A DNA stretch of 64,000 nucleotides from Ktedonobacter racemifer DSM 44963 (lineage in GTDB: Bacteria > Chloroflexota > Ktedonobacteria > Ktedonobacterales > Ktedonobacteraceae): contig NZ_ADVG01000001.1 of assembly GCF_000178855.1 (NCBI RefSeq), positions 1,860,001-1,924,000 of the forward strand, read 5' to 3'. Positions within the stretch are counted from its first letter, which is position 1. Each line of letters begins with the position of its first letter. Below, piece after piece: positions 45,993 to 55,110 of this stretch. Made by a program: the position numbers and the translations under genes. The notes beneath the pieces were generated by a model. That model had not been told where the DNA came from. It ran no database searches and worked only from the letters and a program-made list of their open reading frames with translations.

Positions 45993-47045
45993 CTACCTCG
46001 TGGTCTCGACTTCCGCCTTTGGCTCCGCCTGTTGCTCAGACGCTTTCTCCTTCGAGGAGAGCCAGGGCATCATCGAGCGCAACTCTTTGCCGACCTGCTC
46101 TAGCTGGGTCTCGCTGTTCCTACGGCGCATGGCCATAAAGGCGGGGCGGCCAGCCTGGTTCTCTTGAATCCAGCGTGTGGCAAAGGTACCGTCCTGGATA
46201 TCTTTCAACACGTTCTTCATCTCGGCGCGTACCTGCTGATTAATCAGGCGGGGGCCGGTGATATAATCGCCATACTCAGCGGTATCGCTGATGGAGTAGC
46301 GCATGTAGTTCATGCCGCCTTCGTAGATCAGGTCGACGATGAGCTTCATCTCGTGCAGACACTCAAAATAGGCCGACTCTGGCTGGTAACCAGCCTCTAC
46401 CAGGGTCTCAAAGCCCGCGCGCATGAGCTCGGTGACGCCTCCACACAGCACGGCCTGCTCGCCAAAGAGATCAGTCTCGGTCTCTTCCTTGAAGGTAGTG
46501 TGCAGAACGCCCGCGCGCGTGCAGCCAATGGCGCGTGCATAGGCCAGGGTCAGCGCCTCTGCCTGTCCGCTTGCGTCCTGGAGCACCGCCCAGAGACCAG
46601 GGATACCCGCGCCATCGACATAGAGGCGGCGTACCATATGTCCAGGCCCCTTGGGGGCGACCATGGCAACATCGACATCGGCGGGGGGAACGATCTGCCC
46701 ATAATGCAGACTAAAGCCATGTGCGACCAGGATCATCTTGCCCGCGGCCAGGCCGGGACGAATGTCGCGCTCAAAGACTTCACGGTGATGCTGGTCAGGG
46801 ATCAAGATCATAATGACATCCGCGTAGGCAGAAGCCTCAGCCGTGGTCATCACACGCAAGCCCTCGGCCTCGGCCTTGGCGCGACTCTTGCTCTCGCTGG
46901 GCAGGCCAATGACGACCTCACATCCGCTGTCGCGCATATTGAGCGCATGCGCGTGGCCCTGGCTGCCATAACCAATAACCGCGATGCGTTTCTGCTGGAT
47001 GAAATCGAGATTTGCGTCGGAATCGTAGTAAATAGTTGCTGCCAT
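45993..47045 (-). CDS. ilvC: Ketol-acid reductoisomerase, class I
   Basis: Second common step of valine/isoleucine synthesis. The Rossmann loop is [14 protein letters not shown], the cofactor-specificity loop is [14 protein letters not shown], and the knotted C-terminal domain has [13 protein letters not shown], with Glu and Asp metal ligands, and [16 protein letters not shown]. It is 350 aa, class I, with a Lys/Glu-rich tail ([19 protein letters not shown]) beyond the usual end. It lies between ilvN and leuA, all on the same strand. Confidence 0.96.
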   Translation of the reverse strand: MAATIYYDSDANLDFIQQKRIAVIGYGSQGHAHALNMRDSGCEVVIGLPSESKSRAKAEAEGLRVMTTAEASAYADVIMILIPDQHHREVFERDIRPGLAAGKMILVAHGFSLHYGQIVPPADVDVAMVAPKGPGHMVRRLYVDGAGIPGLWAVLQDASGQAEALTLAYARAIGCTRAGVLHTTFKEETETDLFGEQAVLCGGVTELMRAGFETLVEAGYQPESAYFECLHEMKLIVDLIYEGGMNYMRYSISDTAEYGDYITGPRLINQQVRAEMKNVLKDIQDGTFATRWIQENQAGRPAFMAMRRRNSETQLEQVGKELRSMMPWLSSKEKASEQQAEPKAEVETTR

Positions 47046-47174
47046 GATAGTGTTTCACTCCTCATTGATAATTTCGTATGCACCACCTATAAAAAGGTAA
47101 TGTGGGCTATGTATACCAATACAGCTAAAAGTCAGGCTGCTGATCTCTCGCGAGTGACCAGGCGCGCGTGGCAC

Positions 47175-47741
47175 CTAGTCGTTGGTAGCACGTGCCATCG
47201 TGACGCGTCCCGAACGGGCCACTTCACGAATGCCATATGGGTGCAACTGCGCAACGCATTTCTCGACCCTGGCTGTGCTGCCGCTGACCTCAAGGGTCAT
47301 GGTCTCCGCAGCCACGTCGACGACATGCGCGCTAAAAAGTTGCGCAATCTCAAAGATTTCGGCCTTTTGCGCGGGCGTATAGGCGACTTTGATCAGCGCC
47401 AGCTCACGCGAAATGGCCTCTTGCTCTGGAATGTTGATGACGTTGCGCACATCCAGAATTTTGCGCAGTTGCTCAACCAGGTGCTCAACCGCCACTTCAG
47501 AGTCGTCAACGCTGACGGTCACGCGTACCACGTCATCAACCTCGCTACGACCCAGGACAAGCGTCTGCATATTCGCGCGTCGCCGCCGCATCAGACCGAC
47601 CACCCGGTCAACGGCGCCAGTGCGATCCTGGACCAGGGCGATAAGCGTATGTGCCTGGACGGTTTCGCGTGCCTTCTCCGATTGGCCTGCACGCGCAGTA
47701 GAGTCGCTTGCTGAAAAATTAGACATTGGCGCTGCCAGCAT
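47175..47741 (-). CDS. ilvN: Acetolactate synthase small (regulatory) subunit
   Basis: ACT-domain subunit that confers valine feedback on IlvB. It has HTLIALVQDRTGAVDRVVGL, QTLVLGRSEVDDVVRVTVSV and a second domain REVARSGRVTMARA. The ATG at 47741 follows the ilvB stop after a single base (TAAGATG), with AAAGGAG 8 nt upstream lying inside ilvB. This tight spacing suggests translational coupling. It has a short extra N-terminal region (SNFSASDSTARAGQSEKA). Length about 188 aa. Confidence 0.94.
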   Translation of the reverse strand: MLAAPMSNFSASDSTARAGQSEKARETVQAHTLIALVQDRTGAVDRVVGLMRRRRANMQTLVLGRSEVDDVVRVTVSVDDSEVAVEHLVEQLRKILDVRNVINIPEQEAISRELALIKVAYTPAQKAEIFEIAQLFSAHVVDVAAETMTLEVSGSTARVEKCVAQLHPYGIREVARSGRVTMARATND

Positions 47742-47742
47742 C

Positions 47743-49512
47743 TTAGGCACTCCTTTCACCCTCTTCGATCATACTAGTGATAGCCGCTCCAGGGGCAACC
47801 ATGGGATAGACGCAGGCCTCGGCTTCAATAATACACTCGACAATCACCGTTCCCGGTGTCTCAATGGCGCGTTGAATCGCGGCTGCTACCTCGTCCTTTT
47901 TTGTGACGCGGATACCTGTCACCCCGTACGCATCTGCCAGCTTGAGATAGTCTGGACCCGTGATGGGCGTCTCGGAATAGTTGCGCGAATGGAAGAATTG
48001 TTGCCACTGACGCACCATGCCCAGGTAGCCATTGTTCATGATGACGACTTTAACAGGAACACGCTCCTGCTGAAGTGTCGCCAGCTCCTGGATATTCATC
48101 TGGATGCCGCCATCACCGGCGATAGCCCACACCGAGTCGTCTGGCATACCCATCTTCACGCCCATCGCGGCGGGAAGGGCGAAGCCCATAGTGCCAAGTC
48201 CGCCGGAGGTGATGTGGCTATTGGGGCGCGTCCAGGTGTAGTGGCGGGCCGTCCACATCTGGTGCTGTCCGACATCGGTAACGATAATGGCATTGCCACC
48301 GGTCTGCTTGCGTATCTCCCCCAGGATGTCTATGGGACTGGGGAAGGCAGGGTCCCACTGACCAGTACCGGTGCGCGACTCACTCTCGTCCTGCCAGGAA
48401 CGGATCTCACGCAGCCACTCCTGGTGATTCGCGGGCTGAACCGCTTCTGCCAGGGCCTCCAGGGCGATACGCGCATCCGCTACAATGGGTACAGCCGCGA
48501 TCTTGACCTTATGCATCTCCGAGGGGTCGATATCGATATGAATAATGCGTGCCTTGGGAGCAAACTCAGCTACCTTCCCGGTCACCCGGTCGTCGAAGCG
48601 CAAACCGACGCCAACGATGACATCAGCCTCGCCAATGGCGCGGTTGGCGTGCGCCGGGCCGTGCATGCCCGGCATGCCCAGGTGCAATGGATGATCCTCA
48701 GGGAAGGCGCTCTGGCCCAGAAGCGTGGTGATTACGGGGAGGTCAGCCTTCTCCGCAAACGCCTTCAGCTCTTTGTAGGCGCTCGATAGGATGACGCCAT
48801 GACCTGCCATAATGAGAGGCTTCCGGGCGGAGGCGAGCAGTTCGATGGCCTGGACAATCAAGTGAGGAGCCGGGCGCTCGGGCCGCTCCCGCTCTTCGCG
48901 TAGTTGCTCCTCTGAGGTTTGATATTGCGTGGGATCATACCAGCCCTTGCCCTGCTGAATATCCTTGGGAATATCTACCAGCACAGGACCAGGGCGCCCA
49001 CTCCGCGCCACACGAAAGGCTTCGTGAATCGTGGGAGCGATCTCTTCGATGCGCTGAATCTGGTAGCTATGCTTGGTAATTGGCTGGGTGATACCGATGA
49101 CATCCGTCTCCTGGAAAGCGTCGCGCCCAATAAAAGTGCGCGCCACCTGGCCGGTGATTGCCACCATAGGGGTTGAATCCATAAAGGCTGTCGCTAAGCC
49201 TGTGACCAGGTTTGTCGCGCCTGGACCGCTCGTGGCGGCACACACACCTACCTTGCCGGTCGCGCGCGCATAGCCATCAGCGGCATGCGACGCCGCCTGT
49301 TCATGACGCACCAGTACATGATGTAAGGCGGGATAAGAGGACAGCGCATCATAGAAGGGCATAATAGCGCCACCGGGATAACCGTAGATAAATTCCACAC
49401 CTTCGCGGACGAGTGCCTCACACACAATCTGGCTTCCGGTCAGCTCGCGTGCCCCAGCGTTTCGTTCGCGGGTGTTTCCTGCTTCCTGCATAATATTGGT
49501 CGCGATTGCCAT
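47743..49512 (-). CDS. ilvB: Acetolactate synthase large (catalytic) subunit
   Basis: ThDP/FAD enzyme of branched-chain amino acid synthesis. It contains EFIYGYPGGAIMPFYDAL, VRHEQAASHAADGYARATG with the catalytic Glu, TSGPGATNLVTG, the FAD region RFDDRVTGKVAEFAP and the ThDP/Mg motif IAGDGGIQMNIQELATL. Length 589 aa. GGAGG lies 5 nt upstream of the ATG at 49512. The leader upstream holds two intrinsic terminators and an Ile/Leu/Val-rich ORF, so the operon is probably controlled by attenuation. Confidence 0.96.
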   Translation of the reverse strand: MAIATNIMQEAGNTRERNAGARELTGSQIVCEALVREGVEFIYGYPGGAIMPFYDALSSYPALHHVLVRHEQAASHAADGYARATGKVGVCAATSGPGATNLVTGLATAFMDSTPMVAITGQVARTFIGRDAFQETDVIGITQPITKHSYQIQRIEEIAPTIHEAFRVARSGRPGPVLVDIPKDIQQGKGWYDPTQYQTSEEQLREERERPERPAPHLIVQAIELLASARKPLIMAGHGVILSSAYKELKAFAEKADLPVITTLLGQSAFPEDHPLHLGMPGMHGPAHANRAIGEADVIVGVGLRFDDRVTGKVAEFAPKARIIHIDIDPSEMHKVKIAAVPIVADARIALEALAEAVQPANHQEWLREIRSWQDESESRTGTGQWDPAFPSPIDILGEIRKQTGGNAIIVTDVGQHQMWTARHYTWTRPNSHITSGGLGTMGFALPAAMGVKMGMPDDSVWAIAGDGGIQMNIQELATLQQERVPVKVVIMNNGYLGMVRQWQQFFHSRNYSETPITGPDYLKLADAYGVTGIRVTKKDEVAAAIQRAIETPGTVIVECIIEAEACVYPMVAPGAAITSMIEEGERSA

Positions 49513-49542
49513 AATTCCTCCGCAGCAGTTTTCAAAGATAAC

Positions 49543-49572
49543 AAAAAGAGGGCCTCCACCAGGGAGGCCCTC
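49543..49572 (-). terminator. Leader terminator (attenuator) upstream of ilvB
   Basis: On the minus strand GAGGGCCTCC/GGAGGCCCTC with a 5-nt loop is followed by TTTTTGTT, 31 nt before the ilvB ATG. It lies between a leader ORF and ilvB, so transcription must read through it to reach the structural genes. Confidence 0.85.
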
Positions 49573-49613
49573 ATCAGGTTACCTTCTTTGGATTGGTCGC
49601 TTCGTTGCTCCCG

Positions 49614-49967
49614 TTAATCTCCCATTGCAATTCTCGTGGCTTGCTTCTTACTTTGCCCTACCAGACTCGCAAACCCGTTCAGTCCGGTAAGGCTGCTAAG
49701 GAGGAGTACAATAAGGCTAATAAGGCCAAGCAAGCTAAGCAAGAATACAATGTTAATGGAGAATACGGAAGTCAGAAGGACCACAGCCAACAAAAAAACC
49801 GACGTGTAGATCACGTCGGTTTTAGAAGCAGTGCTCTTCTTCGCGTTCATTTGAGCGGCACACTGAGACGCAGCAGGCATAGCTTCAGGCATGCTGGGCA
49901 TACTACGAGCGTGGCATTTGTCAGCAAACATTGCTGACCGCATCTGCGCTGTGTATGTCGCTGCCAT
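49614..49967 (-). CDS. Ile/Leu/Val-rich leader ORF of the ilvBN operon
   Basis: 117-codon ORF with a good ribosome site (GGAGAG) before its ATG. Residues about 52-95 are a hydrophobic run dominated by Ile, Leu and Val (VFLLAVVLLTSVFSI, then NIVFLLSLLGLISLIVLLL). It ends 42 nt before the ilvB-proximal terminator. Leader peptides of ilv operons carry regulatory Ile/Leu/Val codons, so slow translation here when charged tRNAs are scarce could prevent terminator formation. It is longer than classical leader peptides (15-32 aa), so a real small membrane protein is the alternative. Confidence 0.6.
   Translation of the reverse strand: MAATYTAQMRSAMFADKCHARSMPSMPEAMPAASQCAAQMNAKKSTASKTDVIYTSVFLLAVVLLTSVFSINIVFLLSLLGLISLIVLLLSSLTGLNGFASLVGQSKKQATRIAMGD
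49792..49819 (-). terminator. Second intrinsic terminator, inside the leader ORF
   Basis: On the minus strand CCGACGTG-ATCTA-CACGTCGG is followed by seven or more T. It is encoded within codons TDVIYTSV just before the Ile/Leu/Val run, so translating ribosomes would melt it. This suggests a first translation-dependent checkpoint. Confidence 0.75.
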
Positions 49968-50449
49968 TATCTTCTCTCCGCTTCGTTTCTACAACATTTG
50001 TACATCTTTAGCAAGGCCATGCCTGTCAGTAGCAACGTCTCGTGTAACACTAACCGCACACAGTAAAGCCACTGCGCATAGCAACCTCGCCAGCGTGTTG
50101 TGACCTGTGTCGTTTACTTGTTGTTGCAGGATACCCCAACTACACGACTCTTGTCAACCCTCTTCCATATCATTTCCAGGCCTCCCACACAGTATAGACA
50201 GATTGCACAGTAGAAAGGCCTATTAGACAGATAGATTGCCCATAGCTAAAGATGGGACACCCAAAAATTTCACGATTCAGGCCATAGCTTCTTATCCTGA
50301 TGGATACCGCTAAAGGTGGATGAATTCGCAGCCTCGGCAGTTAGGACTTGTAAAAAAATAACTTCCGTTCGATTCCTCAAAACTGGTGAGACGAGCAGAC
50401 AGGAGATAGAATAGGTGAGCAGTACTAATAAAAATGAGGGGAATCAGCC
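49968..50449. other. Intergenic region between the ilv leader and an ISAzo13-type gene
   Basis: No supported gene. It should hold the ilv promoter (minus strand) and the left end of the insertion sequence (probably near 50340-50380, where GTAAAAAAATAACTTCC resembles an IS end). I could not find a matching right end. Confidence 0.45.
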
Positions 50450-51747
50450 ATGTCCCGACCCGAGGTCCATCAATGCGAGTGTCTCCATTGCCAGCAGGAA
50501 ACGAGCTATCCTGATCAAGAGTTGCATCGGCAGATGAATTTGCTGCTGAGTCGGCTGGATGAACAACAACGTCGCTGGTATGTGGCGGTGGAGTCCAACC
50601 GCCTTGGCGCAGGAGAAGATCGGCTGTTGGCCCAAATCACGGGCCTGGACGAAAAGACGATCCAGAGGGGAAGAAAAGAACTGGCCGGGGAACTTGCGGA
50701 GCGACCGGAGCAGCACGTGCGACTGCCCGGCGCGGGTCGGCCCCGCGCCGAAAAAAAGACCCCGCACTAGAGAGTACTCTCGACGGCTTGGTGCAGCCAG
50801 AAACGGCAGGCAATCCCATGAGTGCGCAGAAATGGGTGCGCAGTAGTCTGCGTCATCTCAGTCAACGTTTGGAGGACATGGGTCATCCTGCCAGCCCCCC
50901 GACAGTGGGTCGTCTGTTACGCAAGCTCGGCTACTCCTTGCGGGTGAATGTGAAAAAGCAGGAGGCCAGCGCCGCACATCCTGATCGGCAGCAGCAGTTC
51001 GAGGTGATCCAGGGCCAGAAGCAAGTCTTTCAAGCCGCAGGCTGGCCAATCATCAGTGTGGATACCAAGAAGAAAGAGTTGATTGGCAACTTCAAAAACG
51101 CCGGGCGAGCCTGGGGTCAAGAAGCTGAGGCGGTGAATGTGCATGACTTTCCCCACGATGCCTTGATGCGCGCTGTGCCCTACGGGATTTATGACGTGAG
51201 CAGCAAGTGTGGCTCGGTCTACGTGGGTTCCTCTGCCGATACCCCGGAGTTTGCCGTGACCGCTCTGGCCCGCTGGTGGGAAGAGGAGGGGCAACAGCGC
51301 TTTCCTACCGCTAAAGAGCTCTTGATCCTGGCTGATGCCGGAGGCAGTAATGGCTGTCGGTCTCGCAGTTTTAAGCTCCATCTGCAAGAGCAGCTCAGCG
51401 ATTGCTATGGACTCAGTGTGACCGTCTGCCATTATCCCACCGGGTGTTCAAAATGGAATCCCATCGAGCATCGGCTCTTTAGTCAGATCAGCCTGAATTG
51501 GGCAGGGAAGCCTCTGCGTAGCCTAGACACCATGCTCAACTATATTCGCGGCACCACCACCCAAACTGGGTTGACGGTGCGGGCGGCTTGCTTAGACGCA
51601 ACGTTTGAGAAAGGGCAAAAGGTCTCCGATGACCAAATGCAGCAACTCAACGTCGAACATCACAGCGTATGTCGCCAGTGGAACTATACCATCCGACCAC
51701 GGCTCGCTGTCTTTTCCGAGGCGGCTCACACCTCAGAGCCTATTTAG
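50450..51747 (+). CDS. ISAzo13-type transposase (two frames, -1 frameshift at A-AAA-AAG)
   Basis: The first frame (50450-50770) has an N-terminal part DRLLAQITGLDEKTIQRGR. The second (to 51747) has the DDE core: Asp in IISVDTKKKELIGNF, Asp in LLILADAGGSNG and Glu in SKWNPIEHRLFS, with VNVHDFP between. These are ISAzo13-family hallmarks. The frames join at the in-phase slippery heptamer A-AAA-AAG (50752-50758), -1, which would yield one protein of about 430 aa. GAGGGGA precedes the ATG. Element ends were not resolved. Confidence 0.85.
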
Positions 51748-51878
51748 AAAGGAAAAGTCAGCCATTCAGATGGCTGGCTTGACGGGTAATCCGCGCAGCC
51801 CACTGTGTATCATTACCACATTTACATCGTCAAGAAAGAAGAGAGCCGATGATATCACTTTTTCTCAAAGGAGAACTC

Positions 51879-52712
51879 ATGGATACTGTACGCGAATCCT
51901 GGCAACGCATCGATGCCTGGATACAGCAATTCGCACCGTCACGAGCGGATACCTATTTCTCCCCAGGTGTTTCTCAAGAACAAATTGCTCACGTTGAAGC
52001 CGCATTAGGGTTAGAACTCCCTGAAGATGTGAAGGAGTCCTATCGCATTCATAACGGTGGAACGAGCATTTTGGGCTGGGAAATCTTTTTCGGGATCGAG
52101 ACTTTTGAAAAAAGTGGGTATTCACAACTCTTGCAAGACCCAGGATGGGCAAGCGAAACTCCTAACTGGGTACAACAAGGCAAAAATCTTCCCGTAGAAC
52201 CTGTTTGGAGACACCCTTCCTGGTTCGATTTTACCACGAATGGTGCAGGTGATACGCTCTGCATTGATCTCTCTCCCACCGCCGAGGGTACCTATGGACA
52301 AATCTTAGATTGGGGACACGAGACTGGAGTAACTGAAGTCCTGTTTTCGGGTTTTCGTGAACTCCTCTCTGTCTTTGCTCTTCATCTCGAAGCGGGTATC
52401 TATGGGCCTCATGGAAGTGCTTTTGTGGTACAAATTCACCCCCGTATTCAGGAACGTCGAGCTGCTTTTCTTGCAGATTCCCCAGGGAAACCGCTCATTC
52501 GAGAAGCATATAGAAACCTCTGGAATAGAAGTGGGCCTGATGAAGAGCTTTTTGAGCAGGTCATAGCTCTGGAAAATGCCACCCTCGAAGACCGTTTTTT
52601 TGCTTCTTATGCTATACATACGTTTATTAACACTGATGATGAGCCTCTCCGAAAGATAGCAGAAAGCGCTCCTAGCGGTCATTGGATACGAGATGAAATT
52701 CCTTTCTTTTAA
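51879..52712 (+). CDS. SMI1/KNR4 family protein
   Basis: 277 aa. The SMI1/KNR4 (SUKH) fold is seen in GVSQEQIAHVEAALGLELPEDVKE (read as GVSQEQIAHVEAALG and LELPEDVKESYRIHNGG), GWEIFFGIE and LSPTAEGTYGQILDWGHE. The C-terminal 90 residues (ERRAAFLADSPGKPLIREAY...) are an extra helical part. SUKH proteins often act as immunity proteins against secreted toxins, but no toxin gene is adjacent. AAAGGAG precedes the ATG at 51879 by 5 nt. Located just after an insertion sequence. Confidence 0.85.
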   Translation: MDTVRESWQRIDAWIQQFAPSRADTYFSPGVSQEQIAHVEAALGLELPEDVKESYRIHNGGTSILGWEIFFGIETFEKSGYSQLLQDPGWASETPNWVQQGKNLPVEPVWRHPSWFDFTTNGAGDTLCIDLSPTAEGTYGQILDWGHETGVTEVLFSGFRELLSVFALHLEAGIYGPHGSAFVVQIHPRIQERRAAFLADSPGKPLIREAYRNLWNRSGPDEELFEQVIALENATLEDRFFASYAIHTFINTDDEPLRKIAESAPSGHWIRDEIPFF

Positions 52713-52726
52713 ATGAGAAAATCTTC

Positions 52727-52778
52727 ATTTGAGCCATAGGCATATTTTTTTTCAGAAAGATTTACCTATGGCTCAAAT
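52727..52778. terminator. Inverted repeat after the SMI1/KNR4 gene
   Basis: Fourteen-bp perfect arms (ATTTGAGCCATAGG and complement) with a 24-nt loop that contains TTTTTTTT. It may be a terminator or a small mobile-element footprint. Confidence 0.5.
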
Positions 52779-52877
52779 AAGGTAAATTATAAGAATGAAA
52801 ACCAACCACATCTATCCAACTGACTTCCTCATCCTAACCTTTGTAAACAGGCTCTCAGAAGAGCAGAAAGTTATTTT

Positions 52878-53753
52878 TTAACAAGTACTTAGAGTGTGTA
52901 CAAAGTCTCGCACTGCTGCCGAAGGCAACTCACCATGCGCCAGGCATACCAGCGCGCTCTCGCGATACAAGGCTGGTCCATCACTCACACGCATGGAAAC
53001 AAGGCGCCCAGTGCGCAACTCCTCCTCTACTGAAGCACGCGTAAGGAATGCCATTCCAATGCCCTCTAACAGCAGGTGACGTGCCATGTTGAAGGGGACC
53101 TCCAGTAAAGGCTGACCAGGAACGGCAACTTGTTGCATCAGCAGATTAATAGACGCATTCCACTTTGCAAATAAGAAGGGTGAACCCGCACGCTGTAATT
53201 GTTCGATTGTTACCTCTTTCTGACTCGCCAACGGATGCGTCACCGGCAATATCAGGTCCAGGGATTCGCGTAGCCGCAAGAGGATGCGCAGATTATGATT
53301 GTGAAAGGGATAGCCAATCAGCCCCAGCTTTACGATACCGTCGATGAGCATCGCAATAATCTCATGGCTATGAGCGATATGCACAGCGAGGTCAACCTGC
53401 GGATGAGCACGATAAAAACTGGCAATGGCCGAACCCAGAAAGTTTCCCGAGAGCGACTGCATTGTCGCGAGTGTGACGCGTCCTCGATGTCCCGATTGCG
53501 TCAAGTGCGCCGTCTCTACGCCTTCAGCGAGAATCGCCAGGGCTTGCTGGGCATAGGGAAGAAAACTGGCTCCCCGCTCAGTTAAGGAAACCGAGCGCCC
53601 TCCTCGGCGAAAAAGCGCTCCGCCAACCGCTGCTTCCAGGGCCTGGATACGGGCGCTAATTGTTGGTTGGGCAATATTGAGCGAACGGGCCGCTTTGCTA
53701 AAACTGCCCTCGCGTACAATGCGCTCAAAGGTAAGTAGCTGCTCATAATCCAT
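52878..53753 (-). CDS. LysR-family transcriptional regulator
   Basis: 291 aa. N-terminal winged HTH: MDYEQLLTFERIVREGSFSK, AARSLNIAQPTISARIQALE. The C-terminal part is the periplasmic-binding-like effector domain (VTLATMQSLSGNFLGSAI, DLILPVTHPLASQ). The start is fixed by the HTH; the frame upstream lies in the divergent promoter. It is divergent from an MFS exporter gene, with a dyad between them, so it probably controls that gene and itself. Effector unknown. Confidence 0.92.
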   Translation of the reverse strand: MDYEQLLTFERIVREGSFSKAARSLNIAQPTISARIQALEAAVGGALFRRGGRSVSLTERGASFLPYAQQALAILAEGVETAHLTQSGHRGRVTLATMQSLSGNFLGSAIASFYRAHPQVDLAVHIAHSHEIIAMLIDGIVKLGLIGYPFHNHNLRILLRLRESLDLILPVTHPLASQKEVTIEQLQRAGSPFLFAKWNASINLLMQQVAVPGQPLLEVPFNMARHLLLEGIGMAFLTRASVEEELRTGRLVSMRVSDGPALYRESALVCLAHGELPSAAVRDFVHTLSTC

Positions 53754-53784
53754 CTTGCAAGTCCACTTCAGCCATAGAAAAATT

Positions 53785-53802
53785 CGATAACAGGTATTAT
53801 CG
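53785..53802. promoter_or_regulatory. Candidate LysR operator
   Basis: Perfect dyad CGATAA-n6-TTATCG between the divergent lysR and MFS genes, of the size and position expected of a LysR-family recognition site. It lies just upstream of the -35 box of the MFS promoter. Confidence 0.6.
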
Positions 53803-53810
53803 CTATCGGA

Positions 53811-53840
53811 TTGAATAATACCACACGCACGCACTATACT
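53811..53840 (+). promoter_or_regulatory. Promoter of the MFS transporter gene
   Basis: TTGAAT, an 18-bp spacer and TATACT, 33 bp upstream of the ATG at 53874. Confidence 0.6.
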
Positions 53841-53873
53841 TTGCACATCACAATCAAGGATAGATATATTACC

Positions 53874-55091
53874 ATGCGTTTTCTTCGAGTCTTACGACTT
53901 CCTCACCTGGCTCTGCTCTGGTCGGGACAGGTGCTCTCAGCAATGGGAGATTTCTTCTATCAAATCGCGATGCTCTGGCTAGCCATCAAAATTGCTGGCA
54001 GTCAGGGAGGCATCTTCATTGCAGGCATAGAAGCGGCAGCAGCGCTGCTATTCGGGATCTTAGGAGGCATTTATGCGGATCGCTGGAATCGCCGTTATAC
54101 TATGCTCACAGTTGACATTCTGCGCGCCCTTGCTGTGGGCACACTTCCGCTCCTGGCACTCTACGGTCCACTTGCGCTCTGGGAACTTACACTCGTGGCG
54201 ATACTTGTAGGCAGTCTGGGAGCCTTCTTTAACCCTGCCCTACAGGCAAGCCTTCCCGCCCTGGTACCAGACAAAGTAATGCTCCAGGCCACAAATGGCC
54301 TGATGGATATCACGCGGCGCCTGGCACGTACGTTTGGTCCCAGCCTGGCAGCACTTCTAATCACGTTTCTCCCGTTGAGCCAGTTTTTTACCATAGACGC
54401 CTTCAGCTTTCTCATTTCAGCGGGAGCCATCTTACTTATGGGTCGTCACTTCGCCTGGAAAGCCTCAGAGAGCACGCAGCACAAAAACAAAGGCCTGGGC
54501 GGCCTTGTACTGGATATCCGGAAGGCACTCCAGGCCATTCGTGGGCATAAACCTATCGCCTGGACTATCTTTGCCAGTGGTTTCATCTCAATGGCCTGGA
54601 GCGCAGGCTTCATCATCGGCATCCCGCTCTTCGCCTCACAGGTGCTCAAAGGGACAGTCAGCGCCTATGGCTTGATCGTTGCCGCCTACGGAGCGGGAAA
54701 TGTCGTCAGCAATCTTCTTATTGGGAGTCTGCCCTTACGGCGCCCGGTGAGAATTATGCTGCTTGGGCGCCTCATCGTTGGCGGTGGTTTCATCCTGATG
54801 ATCAGCCAGCCCAACCTGGCAATGGCCATGTTTGGCGCGGCCCTGGCGGCAACCGGTGGACCAATGGGAGACATTCCTTTGGCGATTATGATGCAGACCG
54901 AGCTGCCCTCACAGCATATTGGCAAGGTCTACAGCCTCTACGACATGATCTCCTCGCTGGGCAGTATTCTCGGCCCTATGCTGGCAGCTCTGCTCTATGC
55001 CTATCTCACTGTTCCCCAGGCCATTGCCATCTGCGGGCTCATCATCGCAACCACCAGCGTAATGGGCTTTACGCGTCTCCGTGAGGCATGA
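53874..55091 (+). CDS. MFS transporter
   Basis: 405-aa major facilitator protein with about 12 hydrophobic segments. The loop 2-3 motif appears as GGIYADRWNRRYTM, and GSLGAFFNPALQASLPAL and DKVMLQATNGLMDITRRLAR are typical of the MFS_3/enterobactin-exporter-like (MefA-type) group. A drug or metabolite efflux role is likely by family. The ATG at 53874 begins the first helix region (MRFLRVLRLPHLALLWSGQ). It is divergent from a LysR gene that probably regulates it. Confidence 0.9.
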   Translation: MRFLRVLRLPHLALLWSGQVLSAMGDFFYQIAMLWLAIKIAGSQGGIFIAGIEAAAALLFGILGGIYADRWNRRYTMLTVDILRALAVGTLPLLALYGPLALWELTLVAILVGSLGAFFNPALQASLPALVPDKVMLQATNGLMDITRRLARTFGPSLAALLITFLPLSQFFTIDAFSFLISAGAILLMGRHFAWKASESTQHKNKGLGGLVLDIRKALQAIRGHKPIAWTIFASGFISMAWSAGFIIGIPLFASQVLKGTVSAYGLIVAAYGAGNVVSNLLIGSLPLRRPVRIMLLGRLIVGGGFILMISQPNLAMAMFGAALAATGGPMGDIPLAIMMQTELPSQHIGKVYSLYDMISSLGSILGPMLAALLYAYLTVPQAIAICGLIIATTSVMGFTRLREA

Positions 55092-55110
55092 TGCGCTACA
55101 TACGGGCTTC

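Noticed and set aside
46164..48789. Long plus-strand open frames antisense to ilvC, ilvN and ilvB
   Set aside because: Low-complexity His/Asp/Arg-rich translations typical of antisense shadows of GC-rich genes.
50367..50376. GTTCGATTCC, which resembles a tRNA T-loop
   Set aside because: No acceptor, D or anticodon arms can be built around it. It lies in what is probably an insertion sequence end.
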